A stretch of DNA of 29,941 nt from assembly GCA_946480345.1 (NCBI GenBank), contig CAMLJR010000014.1, forward strand, positions 1 to 29,941. Reading direction: 5' to 3'. Below the pieces are notes generated by a model. The model worked only from the letters and a program-made list of their open reading frames with translations, did not search any database and had not been told where the DNA came from. The stretch comes from an uncultured Spongiibacteraceae bacterium (GTDB lineage: Bacteria > Pseudomonadota > Gammaproteobacteria > Pseudomonadales > CAMLJR01). Positions 16,799 to 24,899 of the stretch are shown in pieces. The translations under genes were made by a program, and so were the position numbers. Within the stretch, counting starts at the first letter, position 1; every line of letters starts with the position of its first letter.

Positions 16799-17077
16799 AT
16801 GTTATGTCCCACATGTAAAACAGCGTTGACGATGACGGATCGGCAGGGCGTCGAAATCGACTACTGCCCGCAATGTCGCGGTGTCTGGCTCGATCGCGGC
16901 GAACTGGACAAGATCATCGAACGGAGTAATGTCGAGCCAGAGCGGTCCAATCGTGATGATTACCGAAGTGACTCGCATCCACAGCAGCGTTATCGCGATG
17001 AGCACTCCGGTCATTACGATCGGCATCACCCGAAACGCAAACGCTCAATGCTGTCTGAGCTGTTCGATTTCGATTAA
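16799..17077 (+). CDS. TFIIB-type zinc ribbon protein with His-rich tail
   Basis: The 92-residue protein starts at the ATG at 16799, with CAGGAGG about eight bases upstream; a longer reading from 16724 lacks such a site. The N-terminal zinc ribbon (zf-TFIIB type, PF13453) is MLCPTC...YCPQCRGVWLDRGELDKII, with Cys3, Cys6, Cys23 and Cys26 as ligands. Residues 43-82 are very hydrophilic and rich in Arg, Asp and His (HPQQRYRDEHSGHYDRHH). The end, KRKRSMLSELFDFD, looks like a short amphipathic docking motif of the kind found in related small proteins. The function is unknown. Its place between alx and htpX, 71 and 44 bases away, suggests a role in metal or membrane-protein homeostasis, but this is inference. 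Confidence 0.85.
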   Translation: MLCPTCKTALTMTDRQGVEIDYCPQCRGVWLDRGELDKIIERSNVEPERSNRDDYRSDSHPQQRYRDEHSGHYDRHHPKRKRSMLSELFDFD

Positions 17078-17121
17078 ATGAAAGACGTTAATTTTTGCTT
17101 TGCCAACTGGAGATGTAATCA

Positions 17122-18003
17122 ATGAAACGCGTATTTTTGTTCCTAGCCACCAACATCGCGATCATGGTGATGCTGTCGATCACGGCGAGTGTGCTCGGGG
17201 TCAACCGCTACCTGACGCAAAACGGCATCGACTACAGCGCGCTCTTCGGCTTCGCGCTGGTATTCGGCTTCGGCGGTGCTTTTATTTCGCTGGCGATTTC
17301 GAAGTGGTCGGCAAAACGCGCTACCGGTGCTCAGGTCGTTACCGCGCCAAGCAATGCGCAAGAACGCTGGCTGGTCGAAACGGTGCAACGCCATGCACAG
17401 GCCGCCGGCATCGGCATGCCGGAAGTGGCGATTTTCCCCGCGCATGAAGTCAATGCGTTCGCCACCGGCATGAGCCGCAACAACGCGCTGGTCGCCGTAT
17501 CGAGCGGCCTGCTGCAAAACATGACCCGCGAAGAAGCGGACGCCGTAATCGGTCACGAAGTCGCGCACGTCGCCAATGGCGATATGGTGACACTGACGCT
17601 GATTCAGGGCGTACTGAACACGTTCGTGATTTTCATCGCGCGCGCTGTCGGCAGCTTTATCGACCGCGTTGTGCTGAAGAACGAGGACGGCCCGGGCATG
17701 GCGTATTTCGCAATTCACATCGCACTCGAAATCGTGCTCGGCATCATGGCATCGATGATCGTGATGGCATTTTCGCGCCACCGCGAATTCCGTGCCGATG
17801 CCGGCGGCGCACGCTTGTCCGGTCGTCAGAATATGATCGCGGCACTGCGTCGCCTACAAGCTGTTTACGAGGAAACACATTTGCCGGGCAAACTGACGGC
17901 GTTTGGCATTTCGGGCACGCGCAAAGGTGGATTAGCCCGCTTGTTCGCATCGCATCCGAGCCTCGAAGAACGCATCGCCGCGCTAGAAAACAATCCGCTC
18001 TAA
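17122..18003 (+). CDS. htpX: Membrane zinc metalloprotease HtpX
   Basis: HtpX is an M48-family inner-membrane protease that degrades misfolded membrane proteins together with FtsH. The product has 293 residues, as in E. coli. It has two N-terminal transmembrane segments (about 4-24 and 38-60), a cytoplasmic catalytic motif HEVAHV with His145, Glu146 and His149, two further hydrophobic segments (about 155-180 and 193-220), and the third-ligand motif [23 protein letters not shown] and [11 protein letters not shown] are also typical. The ATG at 17122 follows GGAG by nine bases. It is the last gene of the run starting at alx. Co-expression with an Mn exporter through the riboswitch is possible, because no separate terminator was seen between the genes. 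Confidence 0.95.
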   Translation: MKRVFLFLATNIAIMVMLSITASVLGVNRYLTQNGIDYSALFGFALVFGFGGAFISLAISKWSAKRATGAQVVTAPSNAQERWLVETVQRHAQAAGIGMPEVAIFPAHEVNAFATGMSRNNALVAVSSGLLQNMTREEADAVIGHEVAHVANGDMVTLTLIQGVLNTFVIFIARAVGSFIDRVVLKNEDGPGMAYFAIHIALEIVLGIMASMIVMAFSRHREFRADAGGARLSGRQNMIAALRRLQAVYEETHLPGKLTAFGISGTRKGGLARLFASHPSLEERIAALENNPL

Positions 18004-18012
18004 CAGGGCAAC

Positions 18013-18462
18013 TCAGCGGGGCGGCTCCTGTAGTTGAACCCCGACCGATGGCTGCAAACTCAGCTCGGTCGGATGCCGCTCCGCCAATGCCTGCTGCATC
18101 GATTTGGCTATCGCGCGCGCACGCTGTCTGGCGCCTTGCGCGCGCGGTCCATCGAACAATTCATCCAGCGTCTGCTCGAATAGAAACAACCAGCGATGAA
18201 AATGGTCCGATGTCATTGCAACGCGCCGGTGCAGTGCTGCATGCGCCGCAAAGGTCTGCCCGCGATAACCAGGCACGCCTAGCAATTGCTGCTGCCAGAA
18301 TGCGCTGATTTTCTGTAGATGCGCGGGTAAATGCGCCTCATCGATCTGCGCCAGATCGGTAAAGAAAAACCCGATGATGGGATCGCGCAACACCTTGCGA
18401 TAGAACGCGGCGACTAAATGATCGATATCGGCAGGCGTCGTCAGATCGGCGGTGGCAGACAT
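18013..18462 (-). CDS. Group III truncated haemoglobin
   Basis: This is a 149-residue haem protein of the 2-on-2 (truncated) globin fold. IDHLVAAFYRKVLRDPIIGFFF contains a tyrosine (Tyr21) at the expected B10 position, AHLQKISAFWQQQLLG is typical, and the proximal histidine lies in DHFHRWLFLFEQTLDELF (His87, just before the conserved Trp91). This HFxRW signature and the lack of the group II insertions place it in group III. Such globins are linked to oxygen or NO/peroxide handling, but their role is not settled. The gene is convergent with htpX (nine bases apart) and divergent from the decarboxylase. The last 20 residues are a loose proline- and glutamine-containing tail. The ribosome binding site is weak. 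Confidence 0.88.
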   Translation of the reverse strand: MSATADLTTPADIDHLVAAFYRKVLRDPIIGFFFTDLAQIDEAHLPAHLQKISAFWQQQLLGVPGYRGQTFAAHAALHRRVAMTSDHFHRWLFLFEQTLDELFDGPRAQGARQRARAIAKSMQQALAERHPTELSLQPSVGVQLQEPPR

Positions 18463-18599
18463 GTTTTTATCTCATCAGGGACAAAACTACCCAATCCCCG
18501 CTATAGGCTCGCGTACAGAAATTGTGCCGCGAATGATGACCGAATTTACGTGATTCATGCGAGAATCGCGCCCTGTTTGAACCAGCCGAGGCCAGGCCA

Positions 18600-20849
18600 A
18601 TGAAATTCCGCTTCCCCATCGTCATCATCGATGAAGACTTCCGCTCGGAGAACGCCAGCGGCCTCGGTATCCGTGCGCTCGCGACGGCAATCGAAGCAGA
18701 AAGTATCGAAGTGCTCGGCGTCACCAGTTACGGCGATTTGTCGAGTTTTGCGCAACAGCAGAGCCGTGCGTCGGGTTTCATTTTGTCGATCGACGACGAG
18801 GAATTTCAATCCGAAGAAGCCGCCGAATTCGCAGTTCAGCAACTGCGCGATTTCGTCAATGAAATTCGTCGCCGCAATCCGGATATTCCGCTGTTCATTT
18901 ACGGCGAAACACGCACCTCGCGCCATATCCCAAATGAAGTTCTGAAAGAGCTGCACGGCTTCATTCATATGTTCGAGGACACGCCGGAATTCGTCGCGCG
19001 TTATATCGTGCGCGAAGCCCGCACGTATCTCGATACGTTAGCGCCGCCGTTCTTCCGCGCGCTGCTGCATTACGCGCAAGACGGCTCGTATTCGTGGCAC
19101 TGCCCCGGACACTCCGGCGGCGTCGCATTTTTGAAAAGCCCGGTGGGGCAAATGTTCCACCAATTCTTCGGCGAAAATATGTTGCGCGCCGATGTGTGCA
19201 ACGCCGTCGACGAACTCGGGCAATTACTCGACCACACCGGCCCGGTGGCGCACAGCGAAGCCAATGCCGCGCGCATATTCAACGCCGATCATTTGTTCTT
19301 CGTCACCAACGGCACCTCGACCTCGAACAAAATTGTCTGGAACAGCACCGTGGCGGCGGGCGACATCGTTGTCGTCGATCGCAACTGCCACAAATCGATT
19401 TTGCATTCGATTATTTTAACGGGCGCGATTCCAGTGTTCCTGATGCCGACGCGCAATCACTACGGCATTATCGGACCGATTCCAAAATCCGAATTCGAAT
19501 GGGAAAACATTCAGAAAAAAATCGCCGCGCATCCCTTCGCGAAAGATTCGAAACGCAAACCGCGCGTGTTGACGATCACGCAGAGCACGTATGACGGCGT
19601 GATGTACAACGTCGAAGAAATCAAGGAAATGCTCGACGGCAAAATCGACACGCTGCACTTCGACGAAGCATGGCTGCCGCACGCGGCCTTCCACGATTTT
19701 TACGGCGACTTCCACGCCATCGGCGCCGATCGACCGCGCTGCCGGGAATCGCTGGTGTTCTCGACGCAATCGACGCACAAACTGCTGGCGGGTTTATCGC
19801 AGGCTTCGCAAATCCTCGCGCAGGATTCGCAAACCCGCAAACTCGATAAACACAGCTTCAACGAAGCGTATTTGATGCACACATCGACATCGCCGCAATA
19901 TTCGATCATCGCTTCCTGCGACGTCGCGGCGGCAATGATGGAACCGCCGGGCGGCACCGCGCTGGTTGAAGAATCGATCGCCGAAGCGCTCGATTTTCGC
20001 CGCGCCATGCGCAAGGTCGATGCCGAATGGGGCAACGACTGGTGGTTCAAAGTGTGGGGGCCGAAAGATTTGTCCGAGGAAGGCATCGAAGAGCGCGAAG
20101 CGTGGATGCTCAAACCCGGCGACAAATGGCACGGCTTCGGCGATCTCGCCGATGGCTTTAACCTGCTCGATCCGATCAAAGCGACCATCGTCACACCGGG
20201 GCTCGATATCGACGGCGATTTTGACGACTCCGGTATTCCCGCCGCCATCGTCACCAAATATCTCGCCGAGCACGGCGTTATCGTCGAAAAGTGCGGCCTC
20301 TACAGCTTCTTCATCATGTTCACGATTGGCATCACCAAGGGCCGCTGGAATACGCTCGTTACCGCGCTACAGCAGTTCAAAGACGATTACGATCGCAATC
20401 AAATGTTGTGGCGCGTGCTGCCGGATTTCGTGGCCGCGCATCCGCGTTACGAGCGCATCGGCCTGCGCGATTTGTGTCAGCAGATTCACGATGTTTATAA
20501 ACAGAACGACATCGCGCGGCTGACGACGGAAATGTATCTGTCGAACATGATACCCGCGATGAAACCCACTGATGCGTGGGCGCGCATGGCGCATCGCGAA
20601 ATCGAGCGCGTACCGCTCGACGAGCTCGAAGGCCGCATCACCGCGACACTGTTGACACCGTATCCACCGGGAATTCCGCTGCTGATTCCAGGCGAGCGCT
20701 TCAATCGCACGATTGTTCAGTATTTGCAATTCGCTCGTGATTTCAACGAACGCTTCCCTGGTTTAAAAACCGACATTCACGGCCTCACCGAGGAAATAAC
20801 CGACGGCCGCAGCGCGTATTTTGTCGATTGCGTCGCCGACGCTCATTAA
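18600..20849 (+). CDS. Basic amino acid (Lys/Arg/Orn) decarboxylase, PLP-dependent
   Basis: The 749-residue fold-type I decarboxylase removes CO2 from lysine, arginine or ornithine to give the diamine or agmatine. The domains in order are an N-terminal wing (1-130, receiver-like), a linker, the PLP domain (about 150-440) and a C-terminal domain. Visible motifs are YSWHCPGHSGG, VTNGTSTSNKIVW, VDRNCHKSILHS, STYDGVMYN, LHFDEAW (Asp355 contacts the PLP ring nitrogen), STQSTHKLLAGLSQAS (Lys394 carries PLP) and TPYPPGIPLLIPGE. Overall similarity, as I recall it, is greatest to Pseudomonas LdcA (751 residues), so lysine is a fair guess, but specificity cannot be fixed by eye. GAGG precedes the ATG. 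rlmA follows after six bases. Confidence 0.92.
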   Translation: MKFRFPIVIIDEDFRSENASGLGIRALATAIEAESIEVLGVTSYGDLSSFAQQQSRASGFILSIDDEEFQSEEAAEFAVQQLRDFVNEIRRRNPDIPLFIYGETRTSRHIPNEVLKELHGFIHMFEDTPEFVARYIVREARTYLDTLAPPFFRALLHYAQDGSYSWHCPGHSGGVAFLKSPVGQMFHQFFGENMLRADVCNAVDELGQLLDHTGPVAHSEANAARIFNADHLFFVTNGTSTSNKIVWNSTVAAGDIVVVDRNCHKSILHSIILTGAIPVFLMPTRNHYGIIGPIPKSEFEWENIQKKIAAHPFAKDSKRKPRVLTITQSTYDGVMYNVEEIKEMLDGKIDTLHFDEAWLPHAAFHDFYGDFHAIGADRPRCRESLVFSTQSTHKLLAGLSQASQILAQDSQTRKLDKHSFNEAYLMHTSTSPQYSIIASCDVAAAMMEPPGGTALVEESIAEALDFRRAMRKVDAEWGNDWWFKVWGPKDLSEEGIEEREAWMLKPGDKWHGFGDLADGFNLLDPIKATIVTPGLDIDGDFDDSGIPAAIVTKYLAEHGVIVEKCGLYSFFIMFTIGITKGRWNTLVTALQQFKDDYDRNQMLWRVLPDFVAAHPRYERIGLRDLCQQIHDVYKQNDIARLTTEMYLSNMIPAMKPTDAWARMAHREIERVPLDELEGRITATLLTPYPPGIPLLIPGERFNRTIVQYLQFARDFNERFPGLKTDIHGLTEEITDGRSAYFVDCVADAH

Positions 20850-20855
20850 TCCGGC

Positions 20856-21686
20856 ATGAGTCATTCTTCGATCCTGCGCTGCCCGGTATGCAGCGCAGAT
20901 TTATCGCGCGATGAGAAAACTTATCGCTGCGAAAATAATCACAGCTTCGATATCGCACGGCAGGGTTACGTGAACTTGCTGTTGAGTTCGCATCGCCCCA
21001 GCAAATCCCCCGGCGACAGCTCGGAAATGATTGTGGATCGACGCGCATTTCTCGACGCGGGTTTTTATGCACCGCTGCGCGATCGAATTGCCGAAGCACT
21101 GATGCACTTGCAAATATCTTCTGATCACACCCAGAACATCCTCGATCTCGGCTGCGGCGAAGGTTATTACACCGCGAAATTTGCCGAAGCCGATAATCGT
21201 CAGGTATTCGGTCTCGATATTGCGAAACCCGCGCTCGCTATCGCCGCACGCCGTAGCGACAACGTCGTCTGGTGCGTCGGCAACAGCCGCGCGCTGCCAT
21301 TCCACGATCAATGCTTCGATGCGGTGCTGAATATTTTTTGCCGGCCACACTGGCGCGAAATTCAACGTGTACTGCGTGATAACGGCGTGTTGATTTTCGT
21401 CGGCCCTGGTCAGCAACATCTGCGCGAATTGCGCGAAGTGTTGTACGAAAACGTCAGCACGCACGACGATGAATCGCCTGATACCGCCGCCCAAAATGGC
21501 TTCGCACAAACACAGATGGAAACGCTGGAGTTCCCACTGACGCTGCGACAACCGGCCATTCGGCAACTGGCACGGATGACGCCGCATTATTGGCGCGCAT
21601 CGTCCGAGCGGCGCGCGCAACTGGAACAATTGGAAGAATTATCGGTACGCGCCGAGTTCGTGATCCGGCAGTTCAGCAAAACCTAA
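20856..21686 (+). CDS. rlmA: 23S rRNA (guanine-N1)-methyltransferase RlmA
   Basis: The 276-residue SAM-dependent enzyme methylates N1 of G745 (E. coli numbering) in 23S rRNA. The N-terminal zinc finger has Cys9, Cys12, Cys25 and His29 (LRCPVCSADL...YRCENNHSFD), which equals the C-C-C-H set of E. coli RlmA shifted by four. FDIARQGYVNLL and SPGDSSEMIVDRRAFLDAGFY are family signatures. The SAM-binding motif is ILDLGCGEGYYTAKFA. The methyltransferase loop after FDAVLNIF reads CRPHWREIQRVLRDNG, where E. coli has a different sequence (IYAPCKAEEL). It is coupled to the decarboxylase gene by a six-base gap, so the two are probably cotranscribed with no evident functional link. Confidence 0.9.
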   Translation: MSHSSILRCPVCSADLSRDEKTYRCENNHSFDIARQGYVNLLLSSHRPSKSPGDSSEMIVDRRAFLDAGFYAPLRDRIAEALMHLQISSDHTQNILDLGCGEGYYTAKFAEADNRQVFGLDIAKPALAIAARRSDNVVWCVGNSRALPFHDQCFDAVLNIFCRPHWREIQRVLRDNGVLIFVGPGQQHLRELREVLYENVSTHDDESPDTAAQNGFAQTQMETLEFPLTLRQPAIRQLARMTPHYWRASSERRAQLEQLEELSVRAEFVIRQFSKT

Positions 21687-21704
21687 ACCGAAAGCCCGCT
21701 GAAT

Positions 21705-22421
21705 CTAATCCGAAAGATAATATTCAACCGTTGACACTACGCGTATTTTTTTCAGGTAAGGCGTGTTGCTATCGCGGTCTTCGATAGTGAATTGCCCCTG
21801 ATTCGCACTTTTCAATTTCCCTAACTTGCTTTTCGAATCAGTCGCAAACTGCTCGGCGACCGCGCGCGCTTTCTGTGTTGCGTCCTGAATCATCTCGGGT
21901 TTGATATCGTTCAACTTGGTAAATAAATATTGCGTCTGCTGGCTGTAATCTTCGCCGCCAAACGCGATGCCCATTTTGCCGAGCTCGGCCAATTTTGTTT
22001 GCGATGCGCGCACGCTATCAATTTTTGCGGAATAAATGGTGATGGTCTGCTGCGCCGCGTAACGCAAACCCACGTTTTGGTTGCCGTACTGCTGTACCAA
22101 TTTGTCGGTGATCGCGGGTGCTGCCACGGTGATTTCGGTATCGGCAAAACCCGCCGCTTGCAGAAATTCGAGAACCTTTTTCGTACTCGATTCCATCGAT
22201 GCATACAGCGCGGTTAAATCGTCGTTCGCTGCGGAAAAGCGAATGGGCCAAACTGCAATATCCGCCGCCACTTCACGCTCGGATAATCCTTTCACCGACA
22301 CCGCGCGCTCGTACTCCTTAAATCGAATGGCACTCGATCCGAGAAACCAACCCATACCCATCAAGCCAATGGCGATGAAGACACCGAGCACAAGAGCTGC
22401 TGGACGTTGATCGCTGGTCAT
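21705..22421 (-). CDS. SIMPL domain (DUF541) protein, membrane-anchored
   Basis: The 238-residue protein has one N-terminal membrane segment (about residues 8-28, LVLGVFIAIGLMGMGWFLG) and a SIMPL domain behind it: VSVKGLSEREVAADIAVWPIRF, STKKVLEFLQAAGF, ITVAAPAITDK, IDSVRASQTKLAELGKMGIAFGG, and the typical end DATQKARAVAEQFATDSKSKLGKLKSANQGQFTI. SIMPL proteins are periplasmic and are linked to envelope or oxidative stress, with no agreed biochemical role. I chose the ATG at 22421, with GGGAG about ten bases upstream; earlier ATGs at 22451 and 22442 add residues without a better site. It is convergent with rlmA (18 bases) and divergent from the PilZ gene. Confidence 0.87.
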   Translation of the reverse strand: MTSDQRPAALVLGVFIAIGLMGMGWFLGSSAIRFKEYERAVSVKGLSEREVAADIAVWPIRFSAANDDLTALYASMESSTKKVLEFLQAAGFADTEITVAAPAITDKLVQQYGNQNVGLRYAAQQTITIYSAKIDSVRASQTKLAELGKMGIAFGGEDYSQQTQYLFTKLNDIKPEMIQDATQKARAVAEQFATDSKSKLGKLKSANQGQFTIEDRDSNTPYLKKIRVVSTVEYYLSD

Positions 22422-22576
22422 TTGAATTCTCTCCCTGGACATGTAAGACAAAAGTTACGCGGGTGCAGACATGAGTCACCTAACTTAACGCCGCAATATG
22501 ACAACGTCCAGCATGCGTTGGTATGCCGGTTGCTCAACGAGGTGGTGTCCAAGAAAACCGCGGAATCAGCGGCCAA

Positions 22577-22612
22577 ACCGGCAATGTATTGCCGGTAGAC
22601 GGCAAGCTGCCG
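22577..22612 (+). other. Two tandem GC-rich hairpins in the PilZ gene leader
   Basis: ACCGGCA (22577-22583) pairs with TGCCGGT (22590-22596) over the loop ATGTAT. Then CGGCA (22600-22604) pairs with TGCCG (22608-22612) over AGC. They end about five bases before the AGAGGTG ribosome binding site and have no T-run, so they are not terminators. An effect on translation or mRNA stability is possible. Confidence 0.5.
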
Positions 22613-22628
22613 CCCCAGAGGTGAATAT

Positions 22629-23438
22629 ATGCTGCATCGCATTGCCGCTACGGCGCGATCCATCCCGCTAGATCATTCGAGTCATGCACGGGATCATTCC
22701 AGAAACGCCCCGGATCACTCAAGAAATGCACTGGGCAACTCGAACATCACTGCCGAAATCGATCTGATCGAGGCACAGGATCACTATTCGATTATCGATA
22801 TCAAACCCGCACATACGGGACGCATTTTCCAAAGCACGATACTGGCCGTTGATGCGCAGACGCGCACCATCTTGATTGAGGAACCGTTTCCGAACGACAT
22901 CGGCGATATCGTCGGTCAGCCGATCGAGATGACATTGCGGCTCGCCGACAACAAACACGCGTGCTTGCACAGTATCGTTATCGCGAAAGAACCGAGCGCG
23001 CAATCGATTCGCTATCGCGTCACCATGCCGCCCAATTGCACGTACAGCCAACGGCGCGGTGCGTATCGTTTCAAGCTTGCGGCCAGTTCGGCGCGAAGCT
23101 GCGAATTCATGTTTGCGAATACATTATTTTGCAAAGGCGATTTGCTGGATATTTCGCTGACCGGCGCACGCGCGCTGCTTGTGCATCATGCAGGCATTGC
23201 CATTGGCGATTGCATCGAGCATTTGAAATTCGAGTTTACCAATGCTTGGTTCGACAGTCGCGCGATTGTTAGAAACGTGGCGTTGACGCATGAAGGATTG
23301 GAAATTATCGGCGTCGAGTGGATCGATATGCCGCGCTTGCAACTGCGGCGATTGGAGAAAACCCTAGCCGGCATGCATCGTCAACGAGCGCGACAGCAGG
23401 CGGAAGATCGTACTATGCAACAAGCGCGCATCCACTAA
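22629..23438 (+). CDS. YcgR-like PilZ domain protein (c-di-GMP receptor)
   Basis: The 269-residue protein has a YcgR-type layout. An N-terminal beta domain (about 55-135: TGRIFQSTILAVDAQTRTILIEEPFP, IVGQPIEMTLRL, RYRVTMPP) is followed by a PilZ domain (about 140-245). The c-di-GMP-binding motifs are intact: QRRGAYRF (the RxxxR motif, Arg143 and Arg147) and DISLTGAR (the DxSxxG motif, Asp174, Ser176, Gly179). Related proteins slow flagella or control surface behaviour. Residues 15-35 are three degenerate seven-residue repeats (DHSSHAR, DHSRNAP, DHSRNAL), encoded by 21-bp DNA repeats, which are not typical of YcgR. The ATG at 22629 follows AGAGGTG. It is convergent with the HDOD gene across a hairpin. 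Confidence 0.88.
   Translation: MLHRIAATARSIPLDHSSHARDHSRNAPDHSRNALGNSNITAEIDLIEAQDHYSIIDIKPAHTGRIFQSTILAVDAQTRTILIEEPFPNDIGDIVGQPIEMTLRLADNKHACLHSIVIAKEPSAQSIRYRVTMPPNCTYSQRRGAYRFKLAASSARSCEFMFANTLFCKGDLLDISLTGARALLVHHAGIAIGDCIEHLKFEFTNAWFDSRAIVRNVALTHEGLEIIGVEWIDMPRLQLRRLEKTLAGMHRQRARQQAEDRTMQQARIH
22671..22733 (+). repeat. Three in-frame 21-bp tandem repeats
   Basis: Three 21-base units (22671-22691, 22692-22712, 22713-22733), each beginning GATCAYTC, lie in frame near the start of the PilZ gene. They encode DHSSHAR, DHSRNAP and DHSRNAL. A fourth, more diverged unit (GNSNITA) may follow. The period is a multiple of three, so copy-number change would keep the frame. Confidence 0.7.
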
Positions 23439-23456
23439 TCGCATTTGCCGCTTAAC

Positions 23457-23487
23457 TATCGCGCAGCTGCATCACAGCTGCGCGATA
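23457..23487. terminator. Perfect hairpin between convergent genes, covering the HDOD stop codon
   Basis: TATCGCGCAGCTG (23457-23469) pairs perfectly over 13 bp with CAGCTGCGCGATA (23475-23487) around a five-base loop. The loop contains the stop codon of the minus-strand HDOD gene (23474-23472), and the right arm is its last codons. There is no T-run of note on either side, so it is at best a weak bidirectional terminator or an mRNA 3'-end stabiliser. Confidence 0.55.
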
Positions 23488-24818
23488 ATTTCCTCGCTCG
23501 CATCCATCACGTGTTGAATTGCCTGATCCGCTCGCACCGGATCGAGGTGCAGACGCTCGAACATTTCTGCTGAAATCGATTCGAGCGGTGCATTGCCGAC
23601 GCCGTGACGCCGCAATAAGCGCGAAGCGATATACACGAGGTTCGCATATTGATGATCAGCTCCGGTGTAATCGGCTTCGTTCTGATAGCGCAAACCGGTG
23701 CAAACCTCCTCCGGCATTGACCATAACCGCAACAACCATCCCGCCATTTGATCGCGCGTAATACCGAGCAAGAAACGCTCGATCAAGGTGTAGCTGACGA
23801 ATGGGTTCGCTTCCTGATAACGGCAATATTGCGAGAAATACGGTGTGAAAATCTCGGCCATTAATAGATGACCGAAGTTATGCAGTAAACCGGTTAAGTA
23901 CGCGATGCCGATTTCAGGCCGATGCGCCGACGGAATACAACCGACCAGCGATTCAACTGCCGTCGCGCAATACACGGCCTGCTGCCAATACTGCGTAAAA
24001 CCGCGTGGATTATCTTTCGGCGCTTTTAGGCTCTTGCCAAGCGCGAGGCCCAGCGCAAGATTGAGCACGACTTCGAAGCCGAGGACACGCGCGACCGCAT
24101 CGTGCACCGATTTAATTTTTCCGGTGTAACCGTAATACGGTGACGTCGCCCAACTGACCACCTGCGCGGCGAGTGCCGGATCCATCTCCACCAGATTGCA
24201 AAGATGGCGTACATCCGCATGAGGATCGACACGCAATTTCAAAATGCGTTGTGCGGTTTCGGGCAGCGGTGGCAGCTCGAGCGTTTCTTCAAGGCGTTGT
24301 TTGATACGCAACTGGGTGAAATTGGCGACAGCTTGGTTGATCTGCTCGACGTCATCGATTTGGTCGAAGGCGTTGCTTTTCAGCGTGCCTAAATCGATCG
24401 CGAAGTCGCCGAGTACTGCCTGCGCGAGGCTTTGCTGAAATTGATCGTTACGTAGATGAAGGACGTTATCGTCGCCGCCCGAACGCAACACCATGCCGTT
24501 GGCTGTTAGCAGTTTTTTATCGACCAGCGTAGGCAACCCCATCGCATGCGGCACCGCCGGCAGATGCTGCAAGTTGCGGCGCTGGCACATTGCGTGAATT
24601 TCTTTAGCGGATAACGCGCGCAGCTCCCAACCGGTTTGTTGACGCAGCGCGGTCAAATCGAGCAGATGCCCCGCCGGATACAGTACGTGCAGACGACGCT
24701 CGCTATCGTGCAACAACGCGGCTTGTACCGCGCTTTCCGGCAAATCGGCCGAATTAGTGACATCGTATTGAATGTTGTGCTGTCGCAGCAGCGTGTCGAC
24801 AACCGCGGGAATAGCCAT
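23472..24818 (-). CDS. YbaK-like/HDOD two-domain protein
   Basis: The 448-residue protein joins two modules. Residues 1-150 resemble the YbaK/ProX aminoacyl-tRNA deacylase fold: AVVDTLLRQHNIQYDV, then VQAALLHDSERRLHVLYPAGHLLDLTALRQQTG, LPTLVDKKLLTANGMVLRSGG. The lysine usually found before the 'LLL-D' strand is a glutamine here, so editing activity is doubtful. Residues 178-448 are an HDOD domain (LPPLPETAQRILKLRVDPHADVRHLCNLVEMDPALAAQVVSWATS, AVARVLGFEVVLNLALG, LTGLLHNFGHLLMAEIF). The HD pair reads His313-Asn314, as expected for a catalytically inactive HDOD. HDOD proteins act in signalling, often with c-di-GMP or flagellar control. AGGAGG precedes the ATG at 24818. It follows creD by 81 bases. 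Confidence 0.85.
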   Translation of the reverse strand: MAIPAVVDTLLRQHNIQYDVTNSADLPESAVQAALLHDSERRLHVLYPAGHLLDLTALRQQTGWELRALSAKEIHAMCQRRNLQHLPAVPHAMGLPTLVDKKLLTANGMVLRSGGDDNVLHLRNDQFQQSLAQAVLGDFAIDLGTLKSNAFDQIDDVEQINQAVANFTQLRIKQRLEETLELPPLPETAQRILKLRVDPHADVRHLCNLVEMDPALAAQVVSWATSPYYGYTGKIKSVHDAVARVLGFEVVLNLALGLALGKSLKAPKDNPRGFTQYWQQAVYCATAVESLVGCIPSAHRPEIGIAYLTGLLHNFGHLLMAEIFTPYFSQYCRYQEANPFVSYTLIERFLLGITRDQMAGWLLRLWSMPEEVCTGLRYQNEADYTGADHQYANLVYIASRLLRRHGVGNAPLESISAEMFERLHLDPVRADQAIQHVMDASEEIIAQL

Positions 24819-24899
24819 GCACCCGCCCTCCTGCTTTTTAGTAGATTGCCGATCAGTGTAGTCAGGCGGCGGGTGATCTTCGTCACAAAAAACTGGACA

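Noticed and set aside
22422..22628. c-di-GMP (GEMM) riboswitch before the PilZ gene
   Set aside because: The conserved GEMM core segments (GCAAACC- and GACGCAAAGCC-like) are absent; only simple hairpins are present.
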